Shown here in pieces: positions 29,122 to 38,949 of a DNA stretch of 45,250 nt. A program made the translations under genes and the position numbers. How positions within the stretch are numbered: the first letter of the stretch is position 1; every line of letters starts with the position of its first letter. The notes under the pieces were generated by a model. The model made no database searches. It had not been told where the DNA came from and saw only the letters and a program-made list of their open reading frames with translations. The DNA comes from Methylacidimicrobium fagopyrum (GTDB lineage: Bacteria > Verrucomicrobiota > Verrucomicrobiia > Limisphaerales > UBA11358), in contig JAMFSJ010000047.1 of assembly GCA_026225255.1 (NCBI GenBank), forward strand, positions 1-45,250. Reading direction: 5' to 3'.

Positions 29122-29817
29122 ATGAACAAACTTTGGGCTGACGATGCAGAATTATTTCGAATTTGCCGGGAAGAATTATTCACGGCCGTGGTGGGCGACA
29201 TCATGGACAAGTTGAAATTGCGCCGCCAATTTTTGCCGCCGCAGATTCAACCGTTGCGGCAGGACATGATTGTCTTAGGGCGCGCGATGCCGGTGTTAGA
29301 GGCGGATGTTTTTGAGGAAGCGCATCCAGGCAGTGCCAATCCGTTGCTTTCGAAATCGTTCGGGCTGATGCTGGAAGCCTTGGACGATCTCAAGACGAAC
29401 GAGGTTTATATCTGCACCGGGGCGTCGCCGACGTATGCGTTGTGGGGCGAATTGATGAGCACGCGCGCCGCCAAACTCGGCGCGGCCGGGGCGGTGGTGA
29501 ACGGTTATTCGCGGGACACAACGGGAATTCTGGCGATGAATTTTCCCACGTTTTCCTACGGCCGTTACGCGCAGGATCAGGCGCCGCGCGGCAAGGTGAT
29601 TGATTTTCGCGTGCCGTTGGAAATCGGCGGCGTGAGAGTGGAAAACGGCGATATTGTTTTTGGTGATATTGACGGCGTGTGCATCGTGCCGCGCGCGGCG
29701 GAAGCGGAAGTGTTCGCGAAGGCGTTGGAAAAAGCGCGCGGCGAAAAACTTGTGAAAAAGGCGATCGAGTCCGGAATGAGCGCGCGGGCCGCGTTTGATA
29801 AATTCGGCATCATGTAA
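29122..29817 (+). CDS. RraA-family protein (possible oxo-acid aldolase)
   Basis: A 231-residue cytosolic protein. The family core is visible: WGELMSTRAAKLGAAG, then GAVVNGYSRD (the usual G-x-V-x-DGxxRD with N in place of D), then GDIDGVCIVPRAA. RraA-fold proteins include RNase E inhibitors and class II pyruvate aldolases such as HMG/CHA aldolase, which use a divalent metal. Being first in an operon with a sugar-acid dehydratase and a dehydrogenase argues for an aldolase or related role on a keto-deoxy sugar acid, not RNase control. That role is inferred from context. Confidence 0.8.
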   Translation: MNKLWADDAELFRICREELFTAVVGDIMDKLKLRRQFLPPQIQPLRQDMIVLGRAMPVLEADVFEEAHPGSANPLLSKSFGLMLEALDDLKTNEVYICTGASPTYALWGELMSTRAAKLGAAGAVVNGYSRDTTGILAMNFPTFSYGRYAQDQAPRGKVIDFRVPLEIGGVRVENGDIVFGDIDGVCIVPRAAEAEVFAKALEKARGEKLVKKAIESGMSARAAFDKFGIM

Positions 29818-29824
29818 TACAACA

Positions 29825-29838
29825 GGCCCGATCGGGCC
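29825..29838. repeat. Perfect 14-bp palindrome between operon genes
   Basis: GGCCCGATCGGGCC lies in the 47-bp gap between the RraA-family gene and the dehydratase gene. It lacks an immediate T-run, so it is more likely a palindromic repeat or an mRNA-stabilising hairpin than a terminator. Confidence 0.4.
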
Positions 29839-29864
29839 GCAGATCAATTAAAATTTTTTACCGG

Positions 29865-31031
29865 ATGAAAATCACTGAAGTCAAAGTCTGGCTCGTCGAG
29901 GGCGTTAAATATAATTGGACGTTGCTGAAAGTTTACACCGACACCGGCCACACCGGCGTGGGCGAGGCGACGAATTGGCCGGGCAGCCCGATCATCGAGG
30001 CCGCCGCGAAACACGTGGGCGAACGCGTCATCGGCCTCGATCCGATGCGCACGGATTTTATCTGGACGAAACTCTATCGTGACTTGAATTGGATCGGGCC
30101 TTTTGGCGCGTCCATGTGCGCCATCAGTGGACTCGACATGGCGTTGCTGGATTTGAAAGGCAAAGTGCTCGGCGTGCCGTGTTACGAATTACTCGGGGGC
30201 GCGTTCCGTAAAGAAATTCCGCTCTACGCCAATTACTGGTTCACCGGTGGCGGTCATTCGCCCGAGGATTACGCGCGGCAAGCCCGGGAAGTGAAGGCGC
30301 TGGGTTTCACCGGTTTAAAATTTGATCCGTTCGCGCACACGAATTATCTCTACGGCACGGACTTGAACACCAACCTTTCGCTCACGCCGGCCATGCAAGA
30401 TCGCGCCTGCGAAGTCACCCGTGCCGTGCGTGAAGCCGTCGGTCCCGAAATGGAAATGATGATCGAGACGCACGCGATGATGAACGGTCAGATGGCGGTG
30501 AAAATGGCCGAGCGCCTCGCGCCCTTTGGCATGACGTGGTATGAAGAACCCGCCGGGCCGGAGAACGCCGCCACCTTGCGGGCGTTGCGCGAACGCTTGC
30601 CGGGCAACGTCTCCATCTGCGTCGGCGAACGCCATTATACCCGGCACGGTTTTCGTCCCGTGCTGGAACAATCCATTTGCGACATCATCATGCCGGACAT
30701 CACGCGTTGCGGTGGGCCGAGCGAAATGAAACGCATTGCCACCCTGGCCGAGACTTACAATGTCCTCGTCGCACCGCACAATCCCAACGGCCCGTTGAGC
30801 ACCCTCGCCAGTGCGCACGTTTGCGCGAGCATCCCGAATTTTTTCCGCTGCGAATTTATGAAGAACGATGTGCCGTGGCGCGACACCGTCATCACGCATC
30901 CGATTGATGTGCGCGATGGGAAATTATTTTTATCCGATCGCCCCGGTCTCGGCGTTGATCTGGTGGAAGCCGAAATGGCCAAACATCCCGGCGTGCGCGA
31001 ATTAAATGCGCGTCCCAACTTTTACGTTTAA
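29865..31031 (+). CDS. Enolase-superfamily sugar-acid dehydratase (DgoD-like)
   Basis: A 388-residue protein of the mandelate racemase group. Metal ligands and catalytic bases can be placed: Glu201 and His203 in IETHA, Glu227 in WYEEP, Glu255 in VGERHY, His305 in APHN. The spacing closely follows the D183-H185-E209-E235-H285 set known for D-galactonate dehydratase, except that the first ligand is Glu instead of Asp. These enzymes turn an aldonic acid into a 2-keto-3-deoxy acid. With GH95-like enzymes nearby, L-fuconate or L-galactonate are attractive substrates, but D-galactonate is equally possible. The SDR gene starts 6 bp downstream. Confidence 0.88.
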   Translation: MKITEVKVWLVEGVKYNWTLLKVYTDTGHTGVGEATNWPGSPIIEAAAKHVGERVIGLDPMRTDFIWTKLYRDLNWIGPFGASMCAISGLDMALLDLKGKVLGVPCYELLGGAFRKEIPLYANYWFTGGGHSPEDYARQAREVKALGFTGLKFDPFAHTNYLYGTDLNTNLSLTPAMQDRACEVTRAVREAVGPEMEMMIETHAMMNGQMAVKMAERLAPFGMTWYEEPAGPENAATLRALRERLPGNVSICVGERHYTRHGFRPVLEQSICDIIMPDITRCGGPSEMKRIATLAETYNVLVAPHNPNGPLSTLASAHVCASIPNFFRCEFMKNDVPWRDTVITHPIDVRDGKLFLSDRPGLGVDLVEAEMAKHPGVRELNARPNFYV

Positions 31032-31037
31032 CGAATT

Positions 31038-31829
31038 ATGTCACTGCCACTTGATCTGAAAGGCAAACGCGCCCTCGTGACCGGCGCGAGCGACGGCGTG
31101 GGCGCGGGCGTGGCGAAAATGCTCGCGCGCGCCGGTTGCGATGTCGTCGGCACCGGCCTGGGCGCCGCGGATTCCCCCCGCGCCACTGCGTTTGTGCAGG
31201 CGGTGGAAGCCGAAGGCCAACGTGCTTTTTATGTCGCGGGCGATGCGGTCGAGCCCGCGACGCCGGCGCAGTGGGTGGATGGTGCGGTCGCCGCGTTGGG
31301 TGGCTTGGACATCGTCGTTTCCAACGCCGGTCGCAACGGTTTTCACGGCGTCAATGAATGCACCGAGGAACAATGGCAGTATAATATGAATTTGAACCTC
31401 GCCTCGCATTGGCGTTTGGCGCGCGCCGCGTATCCGCATTTAAAGAAATCTACGTCCGGGGTTTTTCTCGTGATGGCGTCGAACCACGCTTACGGAACCA
31501 TTCGAGGCTGCTTTCCTTACAACGTCGCCAAGACCGCGTTGACCGGATTGGTGCGGGCGCTGGCGATTGATTGGAGTCCGGACGTGCGTGCCGTGGGCGT
31601 CGCGCCGGGATTCATTGACACCCCCGGCAATCAACATTGGTTTGATAGTTTTCCCGATCCGGCCGCTGAACGTAAACGCACGGAAAGTCGGCATCTCGTC
31701 AACCGTCTGGGTCAGCCCGAAGAAATCGGCGCGTTGTGCGCTTTTCTTGCGAGCCCGCACGCCAGTTTTATTACCGGAAATACCATTTTGGCCGACGGTG
31801 GCCGCGGCGCGCTATTGCAAGATGATTAA
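31038..31829 (+). CDS. Short-chain dehydrogenase/reductase
   Basis: A 263-residue NAD(P)-dependent oxidoreductase. Visible are the cofactor motif TGASDGVG, NAG, and the catalytic Ser148, Tyr161 and Lys165 (PYNVAK). The end FITGNTILADGG is standard for classical SDRs. In non-phosphorylative fucose-type routes an SDR oxidises the free sugar, or the C4 hydroxyl of the 2-keto-3-deoxy acid; its place straight after the dehydratase (6 bp) suits either. The substrate cannot be read from the sequence. Confidence 0.9.
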   Translation: MSLPLDLKGKRALVTGASDGVGAGVAKMLARAGCDVVGTGLGAADSPRATAFVQAVEAEGQRAFYVAGDAVEPATPAQWVDGAVAALGGLDIVVSNAGRNGFHGVNECTEEQWQYNMNLNLASHWRLARAAYPHLKKSTSGVFLVMASNHAYGTIRGCFPYNVAKTALTGLVRALAIDWSPDVRAVGVAPGFIDTPGNQHWFDSFPDPAAERKRTESRHLVNRLGQPEEIGALCAFLASPHASFITGNTILADGGRGALLQDD

Positions 31830-31948
31830 AATTTTCAAAGCCCTGAAGGTCCCGGCGCAAAGTATTTTGCCGTCGGCGCGCCGCGGTTCCTCGGCTCGGT
31901 GAAATCATCGCCGCTCCAAATCCCAGACCCTAGCACCTAGACCCCAAC

Positions 31949-33946
31949 ATGCCGCCCATCCAACTCCACGCCATTGATTACTGCATCCTCGTTGCCTACG
32001 TTGGCTTCGTGCTCGGCATTGGTTGGACGCTGGCGCGTTACCTGAAAACGTCGGCGGATTTTCTGACGTCCGCGCGTTCCCTCCCTACTTGGGTCACTGG
32101 CCTCGCGTTTATTTCGGCGAATCTCGGTGCGCTCGAACTTGTGGGCATGGCCGCGAGCGGTGCGAAATATGGCATGGCCACTTGTTTTTTTTATTGGGCC
32201 GGCGCCATTCCCGCGATGGTTTTTCTGGCGGTGTTCATGATGCCATTTTATTACGGCTCCAAAGCGCGCTCCGTCCCTGAATATCTCAAACTACGTTTCG
32301 ACGAACGCGTTCGCGCCTTGAATTCCGTCGCGTTCGCGGTGATGACGATCTTCGCTTCCGGCATTTCGATGAACGCGCTGGCGAAATTGCTGACCAATTT
32401 ATTGCCGTGGCAATGGAACCTGAATCTCGCCGGTTTTCATTTGGGCAGCTACGACATTTATTTGTGGCTCAGTTCGCTCATCGTGTTGCTCTACGTTTTG
32501 AAAGGCGGATTAACCTCCGCGATTTACACCGAAGTATTGCAGTTTTTCATGATCGTCCTCGGCTTCGCGCCAGTCGTGTATCTCGGATTGCTCGACGTGA
32601 ACGGCTGGCACGCGATGACGCAGTCGCTGCAAACTGTCGCGACGAATCCGGCCGCTTATTATCTCCAAGACGCGGGGACCCGCTACGCGACGAATGCGTG
32701 GACGAGCGCGTGGCAACCGTTGATCGCCGGCGCCAAACATAATCCGATGGGCGTGGATATTTTTGCGATGGGTTTCGGCCTTTGCTTCGTTTTGGGCTTT
32801 GGTTATTGGTGTACGAATTTCCTCGTCGTCCAACGCGCGATGGCCGCGAAAAATATGACCGCCGCGCGCAACACGCCGATCGTCGCCGCGGTGCCGAAAA
32901 TGTTTTTCCCGTTCCTCGTCATCGTGCCCGGCATGATCGCCGCCGCGCTCTGCACCTTGCCAGATAAAAATTATCGCATCCCGCCGCCGCTCGTGGCTCC
33001 GGAAAATTATGCGCAAGCCGTGGCCGCCGTGAAAAATGCCCGCCCGAACGATCTCGCTGCCGCCGTGAAAGCCGTGGGCGACGCGTTGGGTAAAAAAATT
33101 GACGCGGCAAAAATCACGTCCCTCGTCGCGGCCAACGCCGCTGATAAATTATCCGACGCGCAAATCCAGCAGGGACTTTACAATGGCATCGCGGAAAACG
33201 ATTACGACGGCGTCATTCTTTCACTCGTTAAAAAATATTGTCCGCCCGGTTTGCTCGGCCTGGCGCTGACCGCGTTGCTCGCATCCTTTATGTCCGGCAT
33301 GGCGGGCAACGTCACCGCGTTCAACACCGTTTTCACTTACGATTTATATCAGGCTTATTTTGCGAAGGGCAAAAGCGATCAACATTATTTTTGGATGGGC
33401 AAAGCCATCACCGTGGTGGGGATTGTATTAAGTCTCTTCGCCGCGTATTTCGCGTCGCTGTTTTATAACGCGATGGACATCATCCAGCTCGTTTTCGGTT
33501 TCGTGAACGCACCGCTGTTCGCCACCTTCCTGCTCGGCATGTTCTGGAAACGCACCACCGCGACCGGCGCATTTCTCGGTCTGTTCGGCGGCATCGGCAG
33601 CTCCGCCTTGTTTCACGCGCTGACCACGACGCCCGCGAATCTGGATGCGGCCGGCCACTACGTCAGCTTGGCGAAAGGCGGCTATCTTCACCTCGCGCAA
33701 ATTTTCCCCAGCGAGATGGCGCAAAATTTCTGGCTCGCCGCCGTGGCGTTCAGCGCGTGTTTTATCCTGACGCTGATCATTTCACTGGCCACCACCCGCA
33801 CTAAAACGGATGCTGAATTGAAGGGCCTGGTCTATTCGCTCACGCCGAGAACCGTGGATCACAGCCAATCTTTTTATCAACGCCCCGCCGTCATCGGCAT
33901 CGTTTTGTTGATCGCGTGTGTTCTCTTAAACTATCTCTTTTGGTAA
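31949..33946 (+). CDS. Sodium:solute symporter (SSS family)
   Basis: A 665-residue inner-membrane protein with about 13-14 hydrophobic segments. The SSS pattern is seen in the early unwound region (AFISANLGALELVGMAASG) and in the core GGLTSAIYTEVLQ. Such proteins import sugars or sugar acids with Na+. Residues about 335-430 contain a long Ala/Lys-rich polar insert between membrane segments, longer than I expect for sugar symporters. It follows the SDR gene by 119 bp and precedes the GH2 gene by 22 bp, consistent with uptake of the sugar released outside. Confidence 0.9.
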   Translation: MPPIQLHAIDYCILVAYVGFVLGIGWTLARYLKTSADFLTSARSLPTWVTGLAFISANLGALELVGMAASGAKYGMATCFFYWAGAIPAMVFLAVFMMPFYYGSKARSVPEYLKLRFDERVRALNSVAFAVMTIFASGISMNALAKLLTNLLPWQWNLNLAGFHLGSYDIYLWLSSLIVLLYVLKGGLTSAIYTEVLQFFMIVLGFAPVVYLGLLDVNGWHAMTQSLQTVATNPAAYYLQDAGTRYATNAWTSAWQPLIAGAKHNPMGVDIFAMGFGLCFVLGFGYWCTNFLVVQRAMAAKNMTAARNTPIVAAVPKMFFPFLVIVPGMIAAALCTLPDKNYRIPPPLVAPENYAQAVAAVKNARPNDLAAAVKAVGDALGKKIDAAKITSLVAANAADKLSDAQIQQGLYNGIAENDYDGVILSLVKKYCPPGLLGLALTALLASFMSGMAGNVTAFNTVFTYDLYQAYFAKGKSDQHYFWMGKAITVVGIVLSLFAAYFASLFYNAMDIIQLVFGFVNAPLFATFLLGMFWKRTTATGAFLGLFGGIGSSALFHALTTTPANLDAAGHYVSLAKGGYLHLAQIFPSEMAQNFWLAAVAFSACFILTLIISLATTRTKTDAELKGLVYSLTPRTVDHSQSFYQRPAVIGIVLLIACVLLNYLFW

Positions 33947-33968
33947 ACTTTTCCGTGCAATTTGAACT

Positions 33969-36900
33969 ATGAAAAAAACTGTCTTCGCAATGATGTTCGC
34001 CGCGCTAACGTTTCTGTCGCAAGGCGCGGAGTGGCACGTCATCGCCAGCTTTGACGCGGCGAAAGACGACGCCGCGCAAGTCGGTGGCGCGACGGCTTAC
34101 ACTTATACCACGGACGATATTTCCGCCGCCGTCATGCCCGCCGATAGTGCGGAACGCAAAATTGTTTTTGGCAGTCATCTGACGTTAGCCCGCAGTGGTG
34201 CGCGACCGGACGCGTCGTATCAGATCAAGGCGGCGTTCCTGTCCGACAGCGCCGGGCGCATCTTGCAATTGCAATGGAACGGCGCGCGGCTCGGCAAAAG
34301 TTTTTCGTTGCCGTCCGGAAAAACCATTGAGCATGAGTGGACGGTGCCGGCGAACACGCTGGCCAAGGGCGATCTGACGGTTGCCCTGAGTTGTTTGCGC
34401 GGTGCGAACGTGGCGCTGTCGCATCTGGAAATTTTATCCGACACGCCGCAGACCTTGTCCACGCCGCGTTCACTCGCAGATATTGTTGCCGAAATCCAAG
34501 TGCCGATGCCACGTTTGTCGCCGCGTCCGGTAAAAGTTTTCGACGTGAAAACGCCGCTCGTTTCGCTGTCGGGTGAATGGAAATTTAATCCCGCGCCGCC
34601 CGCTGATTTTGCCAGCTTCACCGCCGCGCAAACCAAATTGTGGAGCAAAATTGCCGTGCCTAGCGAATGGGTGATGGCCGGTTTTAACGTGGAGTCCAAC
34701 ACCGCCGCCGCGTATTGGCGCGAGTTTGACGTGCCGAAAAGTTGGCGCGGCCAACGCATCAAGCTGCGTTTCGATACGGTGCACAGCGATTGTAAAGTGT
34801 TTGTGAACGGTCAGCCCGTGGGCGCGCACGAAGGTTGTTTCACCGCGTTTGAACTCGATATCACCGCCGCCGTAAAATCCGGACGCAACACGCTCGCGCT
34901 CGCGGTGAAAAGCGATTCCCTCGCCGACATGCTCGCGAGTGCTACGCAATACGCCGCGCATCCGCTCGGCGGTATCACGCGCAAAGTGCAACTCTTCGCG
35001 CTGCCGCCGGATAATATCGCGGCGCAAATTGTCACGACGACGTTTGATCCGGAATTTAAGAATGCGAGCTTGAACGTGCACCTGGAGCGGGCTGATGAAT
35101 CGGCGGCTCCCGGTAAAGCCGCGGTAAAATTCACGCTTGCTGATGCTGCGGGCAAAACGGTTTTCGCACAGACAGAAAACCTTCCCATCGCCACGATGGC
35201 CGGAAACGTGGTCGCCGATTTTTCCCTGCCGGTCAGCGCGCCGAACAAATGGGATTCGGAACATCCTTATTTGTATTCGCTAAAAACGGAACTGTTAGCC
35301 GACGGTAAAGCCACGGAAACCATTTCGCAGCCCGTTGGTTTTCGTCAGGTGGAAGTGCGCGGCAACCAAGTGTTCGTCAATGGTGTGGCGGTGAAATTAC
35401 GCGGCGCGTGCCGGCATGAAGTGGACCCCGTGCGCGGTCGCAGCTTGACGCCCGACGATTGGCAAAAGGACGCGGAACTGTTTCGCGCGGCGAATGTGAA
35501 TTACATCCGCACCAGTCATTATCCGCCCGCCGAAGAATTTTTGGACTGGTGCGACCGCGATGGATTTTTCGTCGAGTGCGAAGCGCCGTTGTGCTGGATC
35601 AATCACGGGGCCAATGCCAATTGGAAAACGTGGGATTATCGCGACCCGAAACTTTTCCCTTATATGATGCGGGCGGATTTTGAAAACCTCGCGGCGAACC
35701 GCAATCATCCGGCCATCATCATCTGGTCGCTCGCGAACGAATCTTATTGGTCACCGCTGTTCGCCGAAGTGAACCGCCGCGTGAAACTCGCCGACCCAAC
35801 GCGGCCCACGACCTTTCACGATCAATGTTGGGGCGCTTACAATGATGCCGGCAGCCAGGCGGATATTGCCGTTTATCATTATCCCGGCGAGAACGGCCCG
35901 GCGAAATGCGACGAGGAAAAACGCCCGGTTTTGTTCGGCGAATATTGTCACGTGGAATGTTACAACCGGCGCGAACTCGCCACCGATCCCGGCGTGCGCG
36001 ATGATTGGGGTCGTGGTTTTGCCCGCATGTATGACTTGATGTATGCGCACGAAGGCTGTCTGGGCGGCGCGATTTGGGCGGGCGTGGACGACGTGTTTTG
36101 TTTGCCCGATGGAAAATTTGTCGGCTACGGCATGTGGGGTTCCATCTGCGGCGGTTGGCGGCGTGCGAAACCGGAATTTTGGCAGGTGAAAGAAGCGTAT
36201 TCGCCCGTGCGGGTATTGACGAACAACGTGCCGCTGCCCGCCGCCGGCGAATCCCTCCGCATCCCGATTGAGAACCGTTACAATTTTGCGAACCTCAGCG
36301 AAGTCGGGATCGCGTGGCAGCTCGGCAAAAAACACGGCACGGCGACGTTGGATTTGCCCGCGCGTCATGACGGCGAGCTGGTCATCCCCGCGCTGGCAAA
36401 ATTAAAGGCCGGCGACGAATTACATCTGACGTTCACCGACCCGCGTGGTTTCGTTTGCAACGAAGAAATTATTACGCTCGGCAACGTTTCGGAAGTGCCG
36501 GAAGTGATCGCGCCCCCCACCGGCAAACTTTCGTTCACGCAAACGGATGGCCAGATTCAAATCACCGGCGACCGCGTGGCTTATGTCATCAGTCGCGTGA
36601 CCGGACAATTCATCAGCGGCAAGCTGGATGGCAAAACAATTCTTACCGGCGGTCCGTCGTTGATGGTGTTGCCGCTGCAAGATGAAGCTTGCGAACCGGT
36701 TGATCTCGGCGTTTGGAAACCGTTGAACAATACGTGCGAAAATTGGAAAGCCACGACCGTGACCGCCACGGCCAATGCGGATGGCAGCATCGCGATCGCC
36801 GTCCAAGGCACGAGCACGGAGGCGAATGGCGATTACACGATCCAGTTGGATACGGCGGGCGGCGTGCAAGTGAATTACGACTTCACGTCCAACGAAAAAG

Positions 36901-37367
36901 TGAATCCGCGCCAATGGGGCATGGTGTTTTTCGCCGCGAAGGATTTTCAAACCTTGCACTGGAACCGGCATGCGCAATGGTCGGTTTATCCGGCGGATGC
37001 GATTGGCCGTCCGATCGGCACCGCCATTGCCCGCATCGCCACGGACGATAAACCCTACGCCACCACATCGCCGGGACACGCGTGGTCGCAAGACGCGACG
37101 GCGCTGGGCGGTAATGATTTTTGCAGCACGAAAGTGGCGATCCACGAAGCCTCATTGATTGACGGCGCCCGACAGTTGCGCGTGACCTCGGACGGTCGTC
37201 AAGCCATCCGCGCCTTCATCGCCGACGGCCAAACTGGTTTGCTCGTCACGGGTTTTCACACCGGCGGCGGCGATGGTTTCTTCGGCACACATCTGGCCGC
37301 GGAACGTAAGCCGCTAAAAGTCGGCAGTAAAATGTCCGACCTAATCCAACTGCGACTGACGGATTAA
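33969..37367 (+). CDS. Secreted glycoside hydrolase family 2 with extra N-terminal domain
   Basis: A 1132-residue protein with a signal peptide (MKKTVFAMMFAALTFLSQG). Residues about 20-160 form an extra beta-rich domain of the carbohydrate-binding type. The GH2 sugar-binding domain spans about 190-335, the Ig-like domain 345-450, and the TIM barrel 455-770, with acid/base Glu591 after Asn590 in IWSLANES and nucleophile Glu658 in LFGEYCH. C-terminal beta domains follow, about 780-1132. GH2 members are mostly beta-galactosidases or beta-glucuronidases. A ruined copy of its N-terminal domain lies at 11314-11625. It is 22 bp after the symporter and 118 bp before the sulfatase. Confidence 0.88.
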   Translation: MKKTVFAMMFAALTFLSQGAEWHVIASFDAAKDDAAQVGGATAYTYTTDDISAAVMPADSAERKIVFGSHLTLARSGARPDASYQIKAAFLSDSAGRILQLQWNGARLGKSFSLPSGKTIEHEWTVPANTLAKGDLTVALSCLRGANVALSHLEILSDTPQTLSTPRSLADIVAEIQVPMPRLSPRPVKVFDVKTPLVSLSGEWKFNPAPPADFASFTAAQTKLWSKIAVPSEWVMAGFNVESNTAAAYWREFDVPKSWRGQRIKLRFDTVHSDCKVFVNGQPVGAHEGCFTAFELDITAAVKSGRNTLALAVKSDSLADMLASATQYAAHPLGGITRKVQLFALPPDNIAAQIVTTTFDPEFKNASLNVHLERADESAAPGKAAVKFTLADAAGKTVFAQTENLPIATMAGNVVADFSLPVSAPNKWDSEHPYLYSLKTELLADGKATETISQPVGFRQVEVRGNQVFVNGVAVKLRGACRHEVDPVRGRSLTPDDWQKDAELFRAANVNYIRTSHYPPAEEFLDWCDRDGFFVECEAPLCWINHGANANWKTWDYRDPKLFPYMMRADFENLAANRNHPAIIIWSLANESYWSPLFAEVNRRVKLADPTRPTTFHDQCWGAYNDAGSQADIAVYHYPGENGPAKCDEEKRPVLFGEYCHVECYNRRELATDPGVRDDWGRGFARMYDLMYAHEGCLGGAIWAGVDDVFCLPDGKFVGYGMWGSICGGWRRAKPEFWQVKEAYSPVRVLTNNVPLPAAGESLRIPIENRYNFANLSEVGIAWQLGKKHGTATLDLPARHDGELVIPALAKLKAGDELHLTFTDPRGFVCNEEIITLGNVSEVPEVIAPPTGKLSFTQTDGQIQITGDRVAYVISRVTGQFISGKLDGKTILTGGPSLMVLPLQDEACEPVDLGVWKPLNNTCENWKATTVTATANADGSIAIAVQGTSTEANGDYTIQLDTAGGVQVNYDFTSNEKVNPRQWGMVFFAAKDFQTLHWNRHAQWSVYPADAIGRPIGTAIARIATDDKPYATTSPGHAWSQDATALGGNDFCSTKVAIHEASLIDGARQLRVTSDGRQAIRAFIADGQTGLLVTGFHTGGGDGFFGTHLAAERKPLKVGSKMSDLIQLRLTD

Positions 37368-37485
37368 AAAGCCGCTGGGGAGGGCGCTGGTTGGGGAAGG
37401 ACGACGCGCAGCATTCGACTGACCCGCAAGCGGAGCGGGGGACAGCGAGAGCTTTCAGTCTTTGAAGTGCGTTGCTAGATTCCTT

Positions 37486-38916
37486 ATGAAACCAATGACG
37501 ATCAGGTTAATAAATTTTCCCAGGCTACGGCTACTGTTGTCACTCCTGCTGGGCGTTATCGCCGTCCCGGTATTCGCCAAGGATCCAGCGAAGCCGCCGC
37601 TTAACATTGTTTTCATTTTGGTGGATGACCTGGGCTGGAAAGATGGCAGTTGTTTTGGCAGCAAGTTTTATTCGACTCCAAATCTTGATGCGCTTGCGGC
37701 TGCGGGCGAAATGTTCACCGCGGCTTACGCGGCGTGTGCCGTGTGTTCGCCGACGCGCGCGGCGTTGATGACGGGAAAATATCCGGCCCGCTTGCATCTC
37801 ACCGATTGGATTCCCGGCGAGGGCGCACCAAAGACGAGCCGTTTCGAGGTGCCGGAGTGGACGGAATATCTTTCGCTGGATGAAACGACGTTGCCCGAAG
37901 CGCTGAAGAAACTCGGTTACGCGACTGGGCATATCGGCAAATGGCATTTGGGCGGCGGCAAATATCTACCGCAATATCAAGGGTTCGATACGAATATCGC
38001 TGGCGGCGACATCGGTAATCCAGCGGCGTATTTCTGGCCTTACGGCGCGACGAATAATGACCATCGCGTGCCCGGTCTGGCCGAACGCGGCGGACAGAAG
38101 GGCGAATATCTCACCGACCAATTGACGGACGAAGCCGTCAATTTCATCACGGAAAATAAGGGCAAACCCTTTTACCTGAACTTCTTTCACTACGCCGTGC
38201 ACGCGCCATTGCAAGGTAAACAAGAATTGATTGATCAGGCGGCGGATCGTCCCGGTGCCGATGGCCAGAGTAATGCCGTTTATTCCGCGATGTTAACCAG
38301 CGTCGATCAAAGCGTCGGGCGCATCCTCAAAACATTGGACGACCTGCATCTCAGCGATCACACCATCATCGTTTTCACGTCCGACAATGGCGGGGCCGTT
38401 CATTTTGGCAAGCCACCCGCCACTTCGAATTTGCCGTTGCGCGGCGGCAAAGGCATGGCCTACGAAGGCGGCTTACGGGTGCCGTTGATTGTCAAAATGC
38501 CCGGCCTGATTTCGCCCGGCACCACTTGCACGGAACCCGTCATCACGATGGATTGGTTTCCCACCTTGCTGGAACTGGCGGGCGCGGACACATCCGCCAG
38601 CGCCACGGCGGTGGACGGCACGAGTCTGGTTCCCTTGTTAACCGGGAAAGACGTGAATCTGCATCCTGATTTATTCTGGCATTACCCGCATTATTGGAAT
38701 GGCGGGAAAATTTCGCCTTACAGCGTCGCGCACGTCGGAGATTGGAAATTGATCCGCTTTTACGAAAGCGGCACCGAGGAGCTGTATGATTTAAAGTCCG
38801 ATGCGGCGGAAACCAATAACCTCGCCGCCCGTCACCCTGAAAAGCGAAGAGAACTCGCCGTGCGTTTAGACGCCTGGCTCAAGGCTGTGAACGCGCAAAT
38901 GCCGGTGCCGCGATGA
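37486..38916 (+). CDS. Secreted sulfatase, formylglycine-dependent
   Basis: A 476-residue protein. ATG 37486 is preferred over TTG 37462 because a signal peptide follows (about 1-31, ending VFA). The sulfatase signature C87-S-P-T-R91 would have its Cys converted to formylglycine by a maturation enzyme not present in this window. Metal-binding segments VDDLGWKD, GHIGKWHLGG and FTSDNGG are intact. It belongs to the type I (S1) sulfatases, which strip sulfate from polysaccharides. Last in the operon, it implies the target glycan is sulfated, as in marine galactans, fucans or mucin. Confidence 0.93.
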   Translation: MKPMTIRLINFPRLRLLLSLLLGVIAVPVFAKDPAKPPLNIVFILVDDLGWKDGSCFGSKFYSTPNLDALAAAGEMFTAAYAACAVCSPTRAALMTGKYPARLHLTDWIPGEGAPKTSRFEVPEWTEYLSLDETTLPEALKKLGYATGHIGKWHLGGGKYLPQYQGFDTNIAGGDIGNPAAYFWPYGATNNDHRVPGLAERGGQKGEYLTDQLTDEAVNFITENKGKPFYLNFFHYAVHAPLQGKQELIDQAADRPGADGQSNAVYSAMLTSVDQSVGRILKTLDDLHLSDHTIIVFTSDNGGAVHFGKPPATSNLPLRGGKGMAYEGGLRVPLIVKMPGLISPGTTCTEPVITMDWFPTLLELAGADTSASATAVDGTSLVPLLTGKDVNLHPDLFWHYPHYWNGGKISPYSVAHVGDWKLIRFYESGTEELYDLKSDAAETNNLAARHPEKRRELAVRLDAWLKAVNAQMPVPR

Positions 38917-38918
38917 AG

Positions 38919-38949
38919 AACGTTGCTCGATCTGAAATCCGGCAACGTT
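38919..38949. terminator. Possible bidirectional terminator between convergent genes
   Basis: AACGTTGC (38919-38926) pairs with GCAACGTT (38942-38949) around a 15-nt loop, between the sulfatase stop and the stop of the opposite-strand gene. The T-run is poor, so the call is weak. Confidence 0.35.
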
